From: JAOPZW01 sp963789015
Lineage (GTDB): Bacteria > Actinomycetota > Thermoleophilia > Solirubrobacterales > Solirubrobacteraceae
NCBI GenBank assembly: GCA_963789015.1
Contig: CAWBIU010000001.1
Coordinates: 1,736,001 to 1,800,000 of the forward strand
DNA length: 64,000 nucleotides
Direction: 5' to 3'
The translations under genes and the position numbers were made by a program. Under the pieces are notes generated by a model that worked only from the letters and a program-made list of their open reading frames with translations, searched no databases and was not told the DNA's origin. Below are positions 54,089 through 62,504 of this stretch, piece by piece (within the stretch, counting starts at the first letter, position 1; each line of letters opens with the position of its first letter).

Positions 54089-54934
54089 TTGCGCACAACG
54101 CCGCTGACGTTCCGCCTGTCCATCCTGCTCGCCGGTGTGGTGGCCGGCGTGCTCCTCGTGCTGAGCCCCGCGGAGGCGCTCACCTGCGCCCCGGACCCGC
54201 ACGAGAAGGACGCGCCGGCGAGCGCGGCGCCGCTCGCGGTGGGCGCCACCGGGACCCGGGCGATCTGCCAGGAGCCGACGCCGCAGCCGCGGACCGAGAG
54301 CCCGAGGGACGAGGACTTCTTCGTCTTCACGGCGGCCGGCGACACCGCCTACACGGTGCAGGCCGTCGACGTCGGCGCGGCCCTCGTCAACGACGAGTTC
54401 GATCGCGGCGGCCTCCAGCTCGGCGTCTCGCGGCTGAACGCGGACGGCACGACGAGCGCGATCGAGCAGAACCGGCTCCTCAACGGCGATCGCGTCATCA
54501 CCGGGGTGCTCGACGCCGGCCGCTACGTCGTCCTCGCCTACACCGGCGACTCGCAGATCTACCCCGAGACGAACACGATGGACGTCAAGACGGTGCAGGG
54601 CAGCGAGGGCGTCTACGGCGTGCGGCTGACCGAGAGCGCGCCGGCCCCCGTCGTGACCGCGCTGACGCTGTCGTCGGCCACGGTCAGCGGCGGCAAGTCC
54701 GTGACCGCGACCTACACGCTCAGCGCGCCCGCCCCGCCCGGCGGGATGCTCGTCGACATCCGCAGCAGCCACCTGTACAACGCCTATCCCGGCCCGGCCT
54801 ACGCGCCGGCCGGCGCCACACGGGTCAGTGTCCCGATCATGACCCGCCGCAGCTCGAGCGACCTGCGGGTGACGCTCACCGCGTCGGCTCGGGTGGGGGC
54901 GACGAAGAGTGTGGTGCTGACCGTCCGGCGCTGA
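54089..54934 (+). CDS. Exported beta-rich protein of unknown function
   Basis: The protein has a signal peptide (RTTPLTFRLSILLAGVVAGVLLVLSPAEA) and a mature part of about 250 residues. The N-terminal half (EDFFVFTAAGDTAYTVQAVDVGAALVNDEFDRGG, DAGRYVVLAYTGDSQIY) looks like a jelly-roll or bacterial pre-peptidase C-type domain, and the C-terminal half (ALTLSSATVSGGKSVTATYTLSAPAPPGG) looks Ig-like. A TTG at 54089 with GGAG six bases upstream is preferred because it starts at the signal peptide; ATG 54023 would add a Pro-rich extension. It follows the two-component genes on the same strand. Function is unknown. Confidence 0.7.
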   Translation: MRTTPLTFRLSILLAGVVAGVLLVLSPAEALTCAPDPHEKDAPASAAPLAVGATGTRAICQEPTPQPRTESPRDEDFFVFTAAGDTAYTVQAVDVGAALVNDEFDRGGLQLGVSRLNADGTTSAIEQNRLLNGDRVITGVLDAGRYVVLAYTGDSQIYPETNTMDVKTVQGSEGVYGVRLTESAPAPVVTALTLSSATVSGGKSVTATYTLSAPAPPGGMLVDIRSSHLYNAYPGPAYAPAGATRVSVPIMTRRSSSDLRVTLTASARVGATKSVVLTVRR

Positions 54935-54950
54935 GGAGTAGCCTCGGTCC

Positions 54951-55145
54951 ATGACCCCGATCCCCGGTGAGCCGCACGAGCCCAAGCCCGACGAGCTGAC
55001 GACGAGCGACGGGCGCAAGTTCAAGATCAAGGTCCCGGGGCTCGCGCCGCCGGTGAAGCCGGGGCGCACCGAGGAGCGCGGAAGCGCCGAGCCGCCGCGC
55101 GACGATCCGCGCCTGCCGATCGACCCGAACCACGCCGGCTTCTGA
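54951..55145 (+). CDS. Small Pro/Lys/Glu-rich protein, 64 residues
   Basis: The product (MTPIPGEPHEPKPDELTTSDGRKFKIKVPGLAPPVKPG) is hydrophilic and probably mostly unstructured, with one short amphipathic strand region. An AGGAG lies about a dozen bases before the ATG. It starts 16 bases after the exported protein gene on the same strand and may be co-transcribed with it. No known domain is visible. Confidence 0.55.
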   Translation: MTPIPGEPHEPKPDELTTSDGRKFKIKVPGLAPPVKPGRTEERGSAEPPRDDPRLPIDPNHAGF

Positions 55146-55161
55146 CGCCGCCGCGGCGGCG

Positions 55162-56043
55162 TCAGTCGTCGAGGATCGTCAGGTCCAGGCGGGCCAGGCG
55201 CTCGGGGTCGGCGAGGATGTCGATCGCGACGATCCTCCCGCCGCGGACCGTGAAGCCGCCGACCGAGAAGAGCTCGCCGTCGCGGGTCGAGACGGCCCCC
55301 GGCGTGCCGTTGACGAGCGCCGGCCGCACGAGCAGCCCGATCTGCGAGTAGCCGCGCGCCTGACCGGCGACCGCCTCCGCGCCGCGCGTCTCGCGCATGC
55401 CCCCCGCGTGCGGGCCGAGGTCGGCGCGCAGGACGACGTCCGGGTGCAGCACGGCGACGAGCCCTTCGAAGTCGCCATCGCGCGCGGCGGCCATGAACGC
55501 GTCGACGACCTTGCGCTGCGCGTCGAGGTCGGCGTCCGGGACCGGGCCCGCGCCGCGGACGCGCCGGCGGGCGCGGCTGGCGAGCTGGCGCGTCGCCTCG
55601 GGCGAGCGGTCGACGATCGTCGCGATGTCGTCGAACGGCACGGCGAAGATGTCGTGCAGCACGAACGCGAGCCGCTCGGCCGGACCGAGCTCCTCGAGGA
55701 CCACGAGCAGCGCCAGCCCGACCGAGTCGGCGAGCAGGGCCTCGTGCTCGGGATCGGTGCCGTCCGCGCGGTCGACGATCGGCTCGGGCATGTGCACGCC
55801 GAGCGGCTCCTCGCGATGGGAGCGGCGTGAGCGCAGCATGTTCAGCGACACGCGGCCGACGACCGTGGTCAGCCACGCGCGAAGGTTCACGATCTCGCTC
55901 GAGTCGGTGCGGTTGAGCCGCACCCAGGCCTCCTGGACGGCGTCGTCCGCCTCGCTCAGGGAGCCGAGCATCCGGTAGGCCACCCCTCGCAGGTGGCTCC
56001 GGTGCTCCTCGAATCGCTCAGCCAGCCAATCTCGTTCGTCCAT
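55162..56043 (-). CDS. ECF41-like sigma factor with SnoaL-like C-terminal domain
   Basis: The 293-residue protein has sigma region 2 (LAERFEEHRSHLRGVAYRMLGSLSEADDAVQEAWVRLNR), region 4 (LEELGPAERLAFVLHDIFAVPFDDIATIVDRSPEATRQLASRARRRV) and a SnoaL-like C-terminal domain (about 170-285). The linker HMPEPIVD corresponds to the WLPEP motif of ECF41 factors. In that group the C-terminal domain tunes activity in place of an anti-sigma factor, and the target is usually the adjacent gene. The divergent epimerase gene at 56122 is thus the likely target. Confidence 0.88.
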   Translation of the reverse strand: MDERDWLAERFEEHRSHLRGVAYRMLGSLSEADDAVQEAWVRLNRTDSSEIVNLRAWLTTVVGRVSLNMLRSRRSHREEPLGVHMPEPIVDRADGTDPEHEALLADSVGLALLVVLEELGPAERLAFVLHDIFAVPFDDIATIVDRSPEATRQLASRARRRVRGAGPVPDADLDAQRKVVDAFMAAARDGDFEGLVAVLHPDVVLRADLGPHAGGMRETRGAEAVAGQARGYSQIGLLVRPALVNGTPGAVSTRDGELFSVGGFTVRGGRIVAIDILADPERLARLDLTILDD

Positions 56044-56121
56044 CGGTCACGTTCCTGTGTCGCGTGGGGTCTTCCCGGCAGACCCGCCAGACGCGGGCGA
56101 TGTGACCGAAAGGAGACCACG

Positions 56122-57102
56122 ATGCGAGTTCTCGTCGTCGGAGCGAGCGGTGCGATCGGCACCAGGCTCGTCCCCCAGCTCATCGATCGCGGGCACGAGG
56201 TCACCGGCACCTCGCGCTCGCAGGCGAACCTCGACCGCGTCCGCTCGCTCGGCGCGGAGGCGATCACGCTCGACCTGCTCGACCCGCGCGCCGTACGCGC
56301 CGCCGTGCTCGCGGCCGAGCCCGACGCGATCGTCCACCAGGCGACCGCGCTGGCGGACGCGCGCTTCTCCAAGCACATGGACCGCACCTTCGAGCTGACC
56401 AACCGCCTGCGGACCGAGGGCACCGACGCGCTCCTGGCCGCCGCCCGCGAGGCGGGCGTGCGCCGCTTCGCCGCCCAGAGCTTCGCCAGCATGCGACAGG
56501 CGCGCGAGGGCGCGTGGGTCAAGACCGAGGACGATCCGCTCGACCCGGAACCGATCGCGGGCGCGCGCGAGAGCAACGCGGCCATGGCGCACCTCGACAA
56601 GATGGTGACGGCAGCCGGCGGGACGGTGCTGCGCTACGGCGGCTTCTACGGCGCCGACAACGACGGGCTGATCGAGCCCGTGCGCAAGCGCCAGTTCCCG
56701 ATCGTCGGCAACGGCGCGGGCGTGTTCTCGTTCATCCACCTCGACGACGCCGCCGCCGCGACCGTGCTCGCGCTCGAGCAGGACGCCAAGGGCATCTTCA
56801 ACGTCGTCGACGACGAGCCCGCGCCGGTGCGCGAGTGGCTCCCGGTGCTCGCGCAGGCGCTCGGCGCCAAGCCGCCGCGCCACGTCCCGCGGTGGGTCGG
56901 GCGCCTGTTCGCGGGCGACCTCGGCGTCATGATGGGCACCGAGTCGCGCGGCGCCTCGAACGCCAAGGCCAGGCGCGAGCTCGGCTGGGCGCCGCGCTAC
57001 GCGAGCTGGCGAGAGGGCTTCCCGGCCGCCTACGCGACGCTCGCCGCGACGGACCGGGGCGCGGTGCGGCCGGCCGCGGAGGCGAGTCACGTCACACGGT
57101 GA
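56122..57102 (+). CDS. NAD-dependent epimerase/dehydratase-family protein
   Basis: The 326-residue extended SDR has the Rossmann motif VLVVGASGAIGTRLVPQL, DLLDPRAVRAAVLAAEPDAIVHQAT and the C-terminal GIFNVVDDEPAPVREWLPVLAQALG typical of nucleoside-sugar epimerase-like proteins. The YxxxK pair is not visible at the usual place (SNAAMAHLDKMV), so catalysis is uncertain. The ATG has an AAAGGAGA ribosome site six bases upstream. It is divergent from the ECF41-like sigma gene, its probable activator. Its 3' end overlaps the convergent MDR gene by 11 bases. Confidence 0.85.
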   Translation: MRVLVVGASGAIGTRLVPQLIDRGHEVTGTSRSQANLDRVRSLGAEAITLDLLDPRAVRAAVLAAEPDAIVHQATALADARFSKHMDRTFELTNRLRTEGTDALLAAAREAGVRRFAAQSFASMRQAREGAWVKTEDDPLDPEPIAGARESNAAMAHLDKMVTAAGGTVLRYGGFYGADNDGLIEPVRKRQFPIVGNGAGVFSFIHLDDAAAATVLALEQDAKGIFNVVDDEPAPVREWLPVLAQALGAKPPRHVPRWVGRLFAGDLGVMMGTESRGASNAKARRELGWAPRYASWREGFPAAYATLAATDRGAVRPAAEASHVTR

Positions 57103-58075
57103 TGACGACCTTGCCACGCGCGTGGCCCTCCTCGAGGTAGCCCATCGCCTCCGGGACCTCGGCCAGCGGGTACGTGCGATCGACCACCGGGGTGACCTGG
57201 CCTGACTCGACGAGCTCGGTCAGCGATTCCAGGTCGCCCCGGTTCGAGCTGACGGTGAAGCTCACCAGCGTCTGGCCGACGAACGGCGACATCGCCTGCG
57301 CCTTGATGACCCGGACCAGGGGCCCGATCCACCGCCCGTTCGACTCGCCGCTGCTGAGCAACAACGTGCCCTTCGGGGTCAGCGCCCGCCGGCACGCCGA
57401 CGGCGACAGGGTCCCGGCCAGCTGGAAGATGACGTCGTAGCGCGCCGCGCCGCGCGTGAAGTCCTCGCGTGTGTAGTCGATGACATGGTCCGCGCCCAGT
57501 GAACGGACCATGTCGACGTTGCGCGTGCTGCACACACCGGTGACCTCGGCGCCGAGGGCCTTGGCGATCTGGACCGCGAACGTCCCGACGCCCCCCGACG
57601 CGCCGATGATCAGGATCCGGCGCCCGGGCGCGGCCGCCCCGTGGTCGCGCACGCCCTGCAGGGCGGTCAGCGCGGCCAGCGGTACGGCCGCGGCGACGTC
57701 GAAGGAGAGGTTCGCCGGCTTGGTCGCCAGGACGTCCTCGGGGACCGACGCGTACTCCGCGAACGCTCCGAAGCCGCGCATGAACGCGCAGCCGTAGACC
57801 TCGTCGCCGGGCGCGAACGAGCGGACGTCCTTGCCGACCGCGTCGACCTGTCCGGCCACGTCGCATCCCTGGATCGGGTCGTTCGGCCGCCGCGCGCCGA
57901 ACGACAGGCGGGCGATGCGCGGCACGCCCCGCATGACGTGCCAGTCGGCCGGGTTGACGGAGGCCGCGCGGACGCGCAGCAGCACGTCGTCGTCCCCGAC
58001 CGCCGGCATGGCGACGTCCTCGAGCCGCGCGGTGTCGCGGGGCGGGCCGTAGGTGTCCTGGACGATCGCCTTCAT
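57092..58075 (-). CDS. Zinc-independent MDR oxidoreductase (quinone oxidoreductase type), last gene of the RsbQP-like operon
   Basis: The 327-residue protein has an alcohol-dehydrogenase-like N-terminal half without the zinc cysteines (ASVNPADWHVMRG, PIQGCDVAGQVDAVG). A Rossmann domain with IIGASGGVGTFAVQIAKALGA and the tail AMGYLEEGHARGKVVITV follow. It fits NADPH quinone reductase/enoyl reductase-type MDR enzymes. Its ATG overlaps the stop of the cupin gene (ATGA), which places it in one operon with the cupin, the PP2C phosphatase and the RsbQ-like hydrolase. It may act on the small molecule sensed by that module; this is inference. Confidence 0.88.
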   Translation of the reverse strand: MKAIVQDTYGPPRDTARLEDVAMPAVGDDDVLLRVRAASVNPADWHVMRGVPRIARLSFGARRPNDPIQGCDVAGQVDAVGKDVRSFAPGDEVYGCAFMRGFGAFAEYASVPEDVLATKPANLSFDVAAAVPLAALTALQGVRDHGAAAPGRRILIIGASGGVGTFAVQIAKALGAEVTGVCSTRNVDMVRSLGADHVIDYTREDFTRGAARYDVIFQLAGTLSPSACRRALTPKGTLLLSSGESNGRWIGPLVRVIKAQAMSPFVGQTLVSFTVSSNRGDLESLTELVESGQVTPVVDRTYPLAEVPEAMGYLEEGHARGKVVITV

Positions 58076-58554
58076 GCGAGTGGCCAGGGGTTGGGCGTCG
58101 GACGCCGCGGCTCCTGCCGCCAGTCGGCGTACGCCTCGGCGGGATCGTCGGTCGCCTGGCGCACCGACGCGTCGTACTTCGCGGCCACTTCGCTGACGGG
58201 ATAGTGCGCGACGTCCTCACGGCGCGAGCCGATCATGAGCACCGCGCACGGCCCGTCGCCCGCGCCGACGAAGACGTGGTCGGTCCCGGCCGGGCAGTGC
58301 AGGAAGTCCCATTGGCGCAGCGGCCGCTCCTCGCCGTCGAGGATGACGATGCACTCGCCGTGCAGGACGAGGAAGTCCTCCTGTACGGGCTCGGAGTGGT
58401 AGCGGCAGTTGGGCTGGCCGGGCGCCAGGACCTGGACGTTCACGCCGGTGTCGGGCCACTCGGCGTCGTCGGGTTCGAGGTCGATGAGCGTCGCGCGACG
58501 CGAGTGGCTCAGGGCCGGCGCGTCGGAGAGGTTGATGATGAGGGGCTCGTCCAC
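58072..58554 (-). CDS. Cupin-domain protein within the RsbQP-like operon
   Basis: The 160-residue protein carries a complete cupin barrel: CRYHSEPVQEDFLVLHGECIVILDGEERPLRQWDFLHCPAGTDHVFVGAGDGPC. Metal-ligand-type residues (His and Glu of motif 1, His of motif 2) are present. A C-terminal helical tail (YDASVRQATDDPAEAYADW) follows. The gene starts 11 bases after the phosphatase stop and overlaps the MDR start. Cupins of this form bind or oxidise small organic acids or sugars. In this operon it could bind the same ligand as the RsbQ-like hydrolase. Confidence 0.85.
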   Translation of the reverse strand: MDEPLIINLSDAPALSHSRRATLIDLEPDDAEWPDTGVNVQVLAPGQPNCRYHSEPVQEDFLVLHGECIVILDGEERPLRQWDFLHCPAGTDHVFVGAGDGPCAVLMIGSRREDVAHYPVSEVAAKYDASVRQATDDPAEAYADWRQEPRRPTPNPWPLA

Positions 58555-58564
58555 GGCGCAAAGG

Positions 58565-59704
58565 CTAGGCGGGCGGGCCCAGGCGCAGCGCGAGCACGCA
58601 CACGTCGTCGGGCCTGGACCCGTCCTCGACCTCGGCGGCGAGCGAGGCGACGAGCTCCCCGACGGGCGCGTCGCGCAGCCCGTCGACGGTCACGAGCAGC
58701 TCGTCGAGCCCGGTCTGCAGCGGCCGGTCGCGGCGCTCGACGAGGCCGTCGGAGTAGAGCACGATCATCGCCCCGGGCGGGAGCCGGGCCGGGCCCTCGG
58801 GCCGCGCGCCGCCGGGCGCGAAGGCGTCCAGCGGCGTCGAGCGGCCGTCGTCGGCGAAGCGCGCCGCCGCGCCGGGGTCGACGAGCACCGGCGGCGGATG
58901 GCCGGCGCAGGCGTAGCGCGTCGCGCCGTCGCGCACGTCGATCTGCGCGTAGGCCACGGTCGTCATCTGCCCGAGGCCGTGCCGGCGGCAGAACTCGCTC
59001 AGCGCGTCGAGCAGCGCCCCGGGCCCGAGCCCGGTCGAGGCCAGGGCGCGCAGGGCGCTGCGCAGCTGGCCCATCGTCGCCGCCGCGCCGAGGCCGCGCC
59101 CGACCACGTCGCCGACCACGATGCCGACGCGCTCGCCGGGCGCCAGCCAGAACGCGTCGTACCAGTCGCCGCCGACCTCCAGGCCGGTGTCGGCGGGGCG
59201 GTAGGCGACGCCGATCTCGATCCCGTCGCCGCTCTCCAGCACGCCTCCGAGGAGCGCCCGTTGCAGCTCCAGCGCGACCTCGTGCTCCTGCCGTCGCGCC
59301 CGCAGCAGCTCCTGCTCGTAGCGCCGGCGCTCGGTCGCGTCGAAGACGGTGGTGCGGATCGCCGCCGGCCGCCCCGCCTCGTCGTGGCGCACGATCGAGT
59401 TGACGAGCGCGGGCAGCCGCGTCCCGTCGGCGCGGACGATCTCGACCGCGATCTCGCGCACCGAGCCCTGCATGCGCAGCAGCGGGGCGTAGTGCGTCTC
59501 GTGGTAGATCTGGCCGCCCGGCGTGAGCAGCTCCTGGAAGCGCCGCCGGCCGAGGAGCTCCGTGCGGGCGTGACCCGTGAGCTCCTCGAAGGTCCGGTTG
59601 ACGCGCAGGATCGTCCCGTCCATCGCGGTGGTCAGGTAGCCGCACGGCGCGTTCTCGAAGAGGTCCTCCGCCGACTCGTGGAGCAGCGCCTCGGGCGTGC
59701 TCAC
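58565..59704 (-). CDS. PAS-PP2C (SpoIIE-type) phosphatase, RsbP-like
   Basis: The 379-residue protein has an N-terminal PAS domain (about 11-125: LFENAPCGYLTTAMDGTILRVNRTFEELTGH), a coiled linker (RRRYEQELLRARRQEHEVALELQRALL) and a SpoIIE-type PP2C domain. The PP2C metal residues are in VGGDWYDAFWL, VGDVVGRGLGAAATM, VLYSDGLVERRD and PDDVCVLAL. This is the architecture of RsbP, which dephosphorylates an anti-anti-sigma factor of the STAS type and so activates a stress sigma factor. The GTG start overlaps the stop of the RsbQ-like hydrolase gene (GTGA). No STAS or anti-sigma gene lies in the window, so its target is elsewhere. Confidence 0.88.
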   Translation of the reverse strand: MSTPEALLHESAEDLFENAPCGYLTTAMDGTILRVNRTFEELTGHARTELLGRRRFQELLTPGGQIYHETHYAPLLRMQGSVREIAVEIVRADGTRLPALVNSIVRHDEAGRPAAIRTTVFDATERRRYEQELLRARRQEHEVALELQRALLGGVLESGDGIEIGVAYRPADTGLEVGGDWYDAFWLAPGERVGIVVGDVVGRGLGAAATMGQLRSALRALASTGLGPGALLDALSEFCRRHGLGQMTTVAYAQIDVRDGATRYACAGHPPPVLVDPGAAARFADDGRSTPLDAFAPGGARPEGPARLPPGAMIVLYSDGLVERRDRPLQTGLDELLVTVDGLRDAPVGELVASLAAEVEDGSRPDDVCVLALRLGPPA

Positions 59705-60507
59705 TCGGCCAGGAACGCCTTGATCGCCTCCACGGTCTCCTCGGGCGCGCTCAGGTTCGGGCAGTGCCCGGTCGCCGCCATGAGGACGAGCCGGCTGTCG
59801 GGGAGTCGCGCGTGGACGTACTCGCCGACGGCCTGCGGCGCGATGACGTCCTGCGCGCACTGCAGCACGAGCGACGGGATGCCGACGCGCCCGAGATCGT
59901 CGCGGTTGTCGGACAGGAACGTCGCGCGCGCGAACGCGGCGGCGATCGCGGGGTCCGTCCGGCAGAAGCTGTTCGTGAGCTCCTCGCCGAGCTCGGGCCG
60001 GTCCGGGTTGCCCATGATCACCGGCGCCATCGTGCTCGACCAGCCGAGGTAGTTGCTCTCCAGCGACTCGAGCAGGCCCGCGACGTCCTGCTCCGTGAAG
60101 CCGCCGACGTAGCCCTCGTCGTCGAGGTAGCGCGGCGAGGGCCCGACGAGGACCAGGCGGCCGAAGCGCTCCGGGCGCTCGGCGGCGGCGAGCACCCCGA
60201 TCATCGCGCTCACCGAGTGGCCGACGAAGACGATGTCCTCGAGGTCGAGCTCGTCGCAGATCGCCACGACGTCGGCGGAGTAGCCGTCGAGCGACGCGTA
60301 GCGGTGCGGGTCGAAGGCGGACGCGTCCGACCCGCCGTAGCCGACGTGGTCGAAGAGGACGATCCGGTGGTCGTCGGCGAACTCCGGCCAGACGAACCGC
60401 CACATGCCCTGATCGCAGCCGAAGCCGTGGGCGAACATCATCGGCCGCCCCCCGGCCACGCCGTGCAGGTTCACGTTGTGGCGGTCCAGCGCGCTCGTCG
60501 CGTCCAC
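59701..60507 (-). CDS. Alpha/beta hydrolase, RsbQ-like
   Basis: The 268-residue protein has the catalytic triad Ser98 (GHSVSAMIG), Asp220 (QCAQDVIAP) and His248 (TGHCPNLSAP). GHSVSA(L/M)IG and GHCPxxS are the signatures of RsbQ and of its plant relatives KAI2 and D14. RsbQ of Bacillus has its triad at almost the same positions (96, 219, 247) and is needed to activate RsbP during energy stress, probably by delivering or converting a hydrophobic ligand. Here the gene directly precedes and overlaps an RsbP-like gene in the same order as in Bacillus. The GTG at 60507 gives the correct N-terminus. Confidence 0.88.
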   Translation of the reverse strand: MDATSALDRHNVNLHGVAGGRPMMFAHGFGCDQGMWRFVWPEFADDHRIVLFDHVGYGGSDASAFDPHRYASLDGYSADVVAICDELDLEDIVFVGHSVSAMIGVLAAAERPERFGRLVLVGPSPRYLDDEGYVGGFTEQDVAGLLESLESNYLGWSSTMAPVIMGNPDRPELGEELTNSFCRTDPAIAAAFARATFLSDNRDDLGRVGIPSLVLQCAQDVIAPQAVGEYVHARLPDSRLVLMAATGHCPNLSAPEETVEAIKAFLAE

Positions 60508-60601
60508 TGCAGCGAACCCTAACCGCAGTGCCGGTGCGCCAGGAGCCCACGTCCCGGTCCAAGTGGGCAGAATGGCGCGATCCGTCACGGGGAGGAGACG
60601 C

Positions 60602-62404
60602 ATGACCGAGACCGCCGCCCAGCCCGTCGCCGCCGAGGTCGATGCCTGGCTGGCGCGCTTCGACGAGGCGCTGACGCAGGGCGACACCGCCGGCGCGGCC
60701 GAGCTGTTCGGGGACGACAGCTTCTGGCGTGACCTCGTCGCCTTCACCTGGAACCTGAAGACGGTCGAGGGACGCGACGGCGTCAAGGAGATGCTCGACG
60801 CCACGCTGGCGCACACCCGCCCGCGCGGCTGGCACACGATCGAGCCGCCGAGCGAGGCCGACGGCGTCGTCGACGCGTGGCTGGAGTTCGAGACCGAGGT
60901 GGGGCGGGGGCGCGGGCACCTGCGCCTGAAGGACGGCCGCGCGTGGACGCTGCTGACGACGCTCGTCGAGCTCAAGGGCCACGAGGAGCCCGCCGGCCCC
61001 GGCCGCCCGATGGGCGCCGACCACGGCGCGCAGCCCGGCCGCGAGACGTGGCTCGAGCGGCGCCGGCGCGAGGCCGAGGAGCTCGGCCACACGCGCCAGC
61101 CGGACGTCGTCATCGTCGGCGGCGGGCAGGGCGGCATCGCGCTCGGTGCGCGGCTGCGCCAGCTCGGCGTCCCGACGATCATCGTCGAGCGCAACGCGCG
61201 GCCCGGCGACTCGTGGCGCAACCGCTACAAGTCGCTGTGCCTCCACGACCCGGTCTGGTACGACCACCTGCCGTACATCAAGTTCCCCGAGAACTGGCCG
61301 GTCTTCTCGCCGAAGGACAAGATCGCCGACTGGCTGGAGATGTACACGTCGGTCATGGAGCTCAACTACTGGACCTCCACGACCGCCAGGAGCGCGCGCT
61401 ACGACGAGGAGGCGGGCGAGTGGACGCTCGTCGTCGAGCGCGACGGCGCGGACATCACCCTGCGCCCGAAGCAGCTCGTCATGGCGACGGGGATGTCGGG
61501 CAAGCCCAACATGCCGGAGATCCCGGGGATGGACACGTTCCGGGGCGACCAGCATCACTCCTCCCAGCACCCGGGGCCGGACGCGTACGCCGGTCGCAAC
61601 GCCGTCGTCATCGGCTCGAACAACTCCGCGCACGACATCTGCGCGGCGCTGTGGGAGAAGGGCGCGGACGTGACGATGGTCCAGCGCTCGTCGACGCACA
61701 TCGTGCGCTCGGCGTCGCTCATGGACATCGGCCTGGGCGCGCTGTACTCCGAGCAGGCCGTCGCCTCCGGGGTGACGACGGAGAAGGCCGACATGATCTT
61801 CGCGTCGCTGCCCTACCGGATCATGCACGAGTTCCAGATCCCGCTCTACGACCAGATGCGCGAGCGCGACGCCGACTTCTACGAGCGCCTCGAGCAGGCC
61901 GGGTTCCAGCTCGACTGGGGCGAGGACGGCTCGGGCCTGTTCATGAAGTACCTGCGCCGCGGGTCGGGCTACTACATCGACGTCGGCGCCTCGGATCTCG
62001 TCGCCGACGGGAAGATCAAGCTCCAGGCGGGGGCCGTCGCGAAGCTCACCGAGGACGCCGTGGTCATGGAGGACGGCACCGAGCTGCCCGCCGACGTCGT
62101 CGTCTACGCGACCGGCTACGGATCGATGAACGGCTGGGTCGCCGACCTCATCGACCAGGAGACGGCGGACAAGGTCGGCAAGGTCTGGGGGCTCGGGTCG
62201 GACACGACGAAGGACCCCGGCCCGTGGGAGGGCGAGCAGCGCAACATGTGGAAGCCCACCCAGCAGGAGGCGCTGTGGTTCCACGGCGGCAACCTGCACC
62301 AGTCACGGCACTACTCGCTGTACCTGGCGCTGCAGCTCAAGGCGCGCTCGGTGGGCCTCGACACGCCGGTCTACGGCCTGCAGGAGGTCCATCACCTGCG
62401 CTGA
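60602..62404 (+). CDS. SnoaL-like domain fused to FMO-type FAD monooxygenase
   Basis: The 600-residue protein has an N-terminal SnoaL/NTF2-like domain (about 10-125: VDAWLARFDEALTQGDTAGAAELF). The FMO/YUCCA-like part (about 158-600) follows with DVVIVGGGQGGIALGARL, FRGDQHHSSQHPG (the FMO signature), the second nucleotide site NAVVIGSNNSAHDIC (GSNNSA in place of GxGxxG) and VVYATGYGSM. It is likely a cytoplasmic NADPH- and FAD-dependent oxygenase; the added domain may shape the substrate site. The ATG has a GGAGGAG ribosome site five bases upstream. It is divergent from the RsbQ-like operon with a 94-base shared promoter region. Confidence 0.87.
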   Translation: MTETAAQPVAAEVDAWLARFDEALTQGDTAGAAELFGDDSFWRDLVAFTWNLKTVEGRDGVKEMLDATLAHTRPRGWHTIEPPSEADGVVDAWLEFETEVGRGRGHLRLKDGRAWTLLTTLVELKGHEEPAGPGRPMGADHGAQPGRETWLERRRREAEELGHTRQPDVVIVGGGQGGIALGARLRQLGVPTIIVERNARPGDSWRNRYKSLCLHDPVWYDHLPYIKFPENWPVFSPKDKIADWLEMYTSVMELNYWTSTTARSARYDEEAGEWTLVVERDGADITLRPKQLVMATGMSGKPNMPEIPGMDTFRGDQHHSSQHPGPDAYAGRNAVVIGSNNSAHDICAALWEKGADVTMVQRSSTHIVRSASLMDIGLGALYSEQAVASGVTTEKADMIFASLPYRIMHEFQIPLYDQMRERDADFYERLEQAGFQLDWGEDGSGLFMKYLRRGSGYYIDVGASDLVADGKIKLQAGAVAKLTEDAVVMEDGTELPADVVVYATGYGSMNGWVADLIDQETADKVGKVWGLGSDTTKDPGPWEGEQRNMWKPTQQEALWFHGGNLHQSRHYSLYLALQLKARSVGLDTPVYGLQEVHHLR

Positions 62405-62504
62405 GCGCCGCAACGCGGAACGGTAGGCCCGGCCGTCCCCGGGGCAGGACTCGGAGGGGAGAGTCCAGCGACCGCGCGCTCGCGCGGGGAAGTGGGAGGG
62501 CCAC

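Noticed and set aside
56044..56121. Canonical ECF41 promoter (TGTCACA with CGTC 16 bases later)
   Set aside because: Neither strand of the 78-base region shows both elements at the expected spacing.
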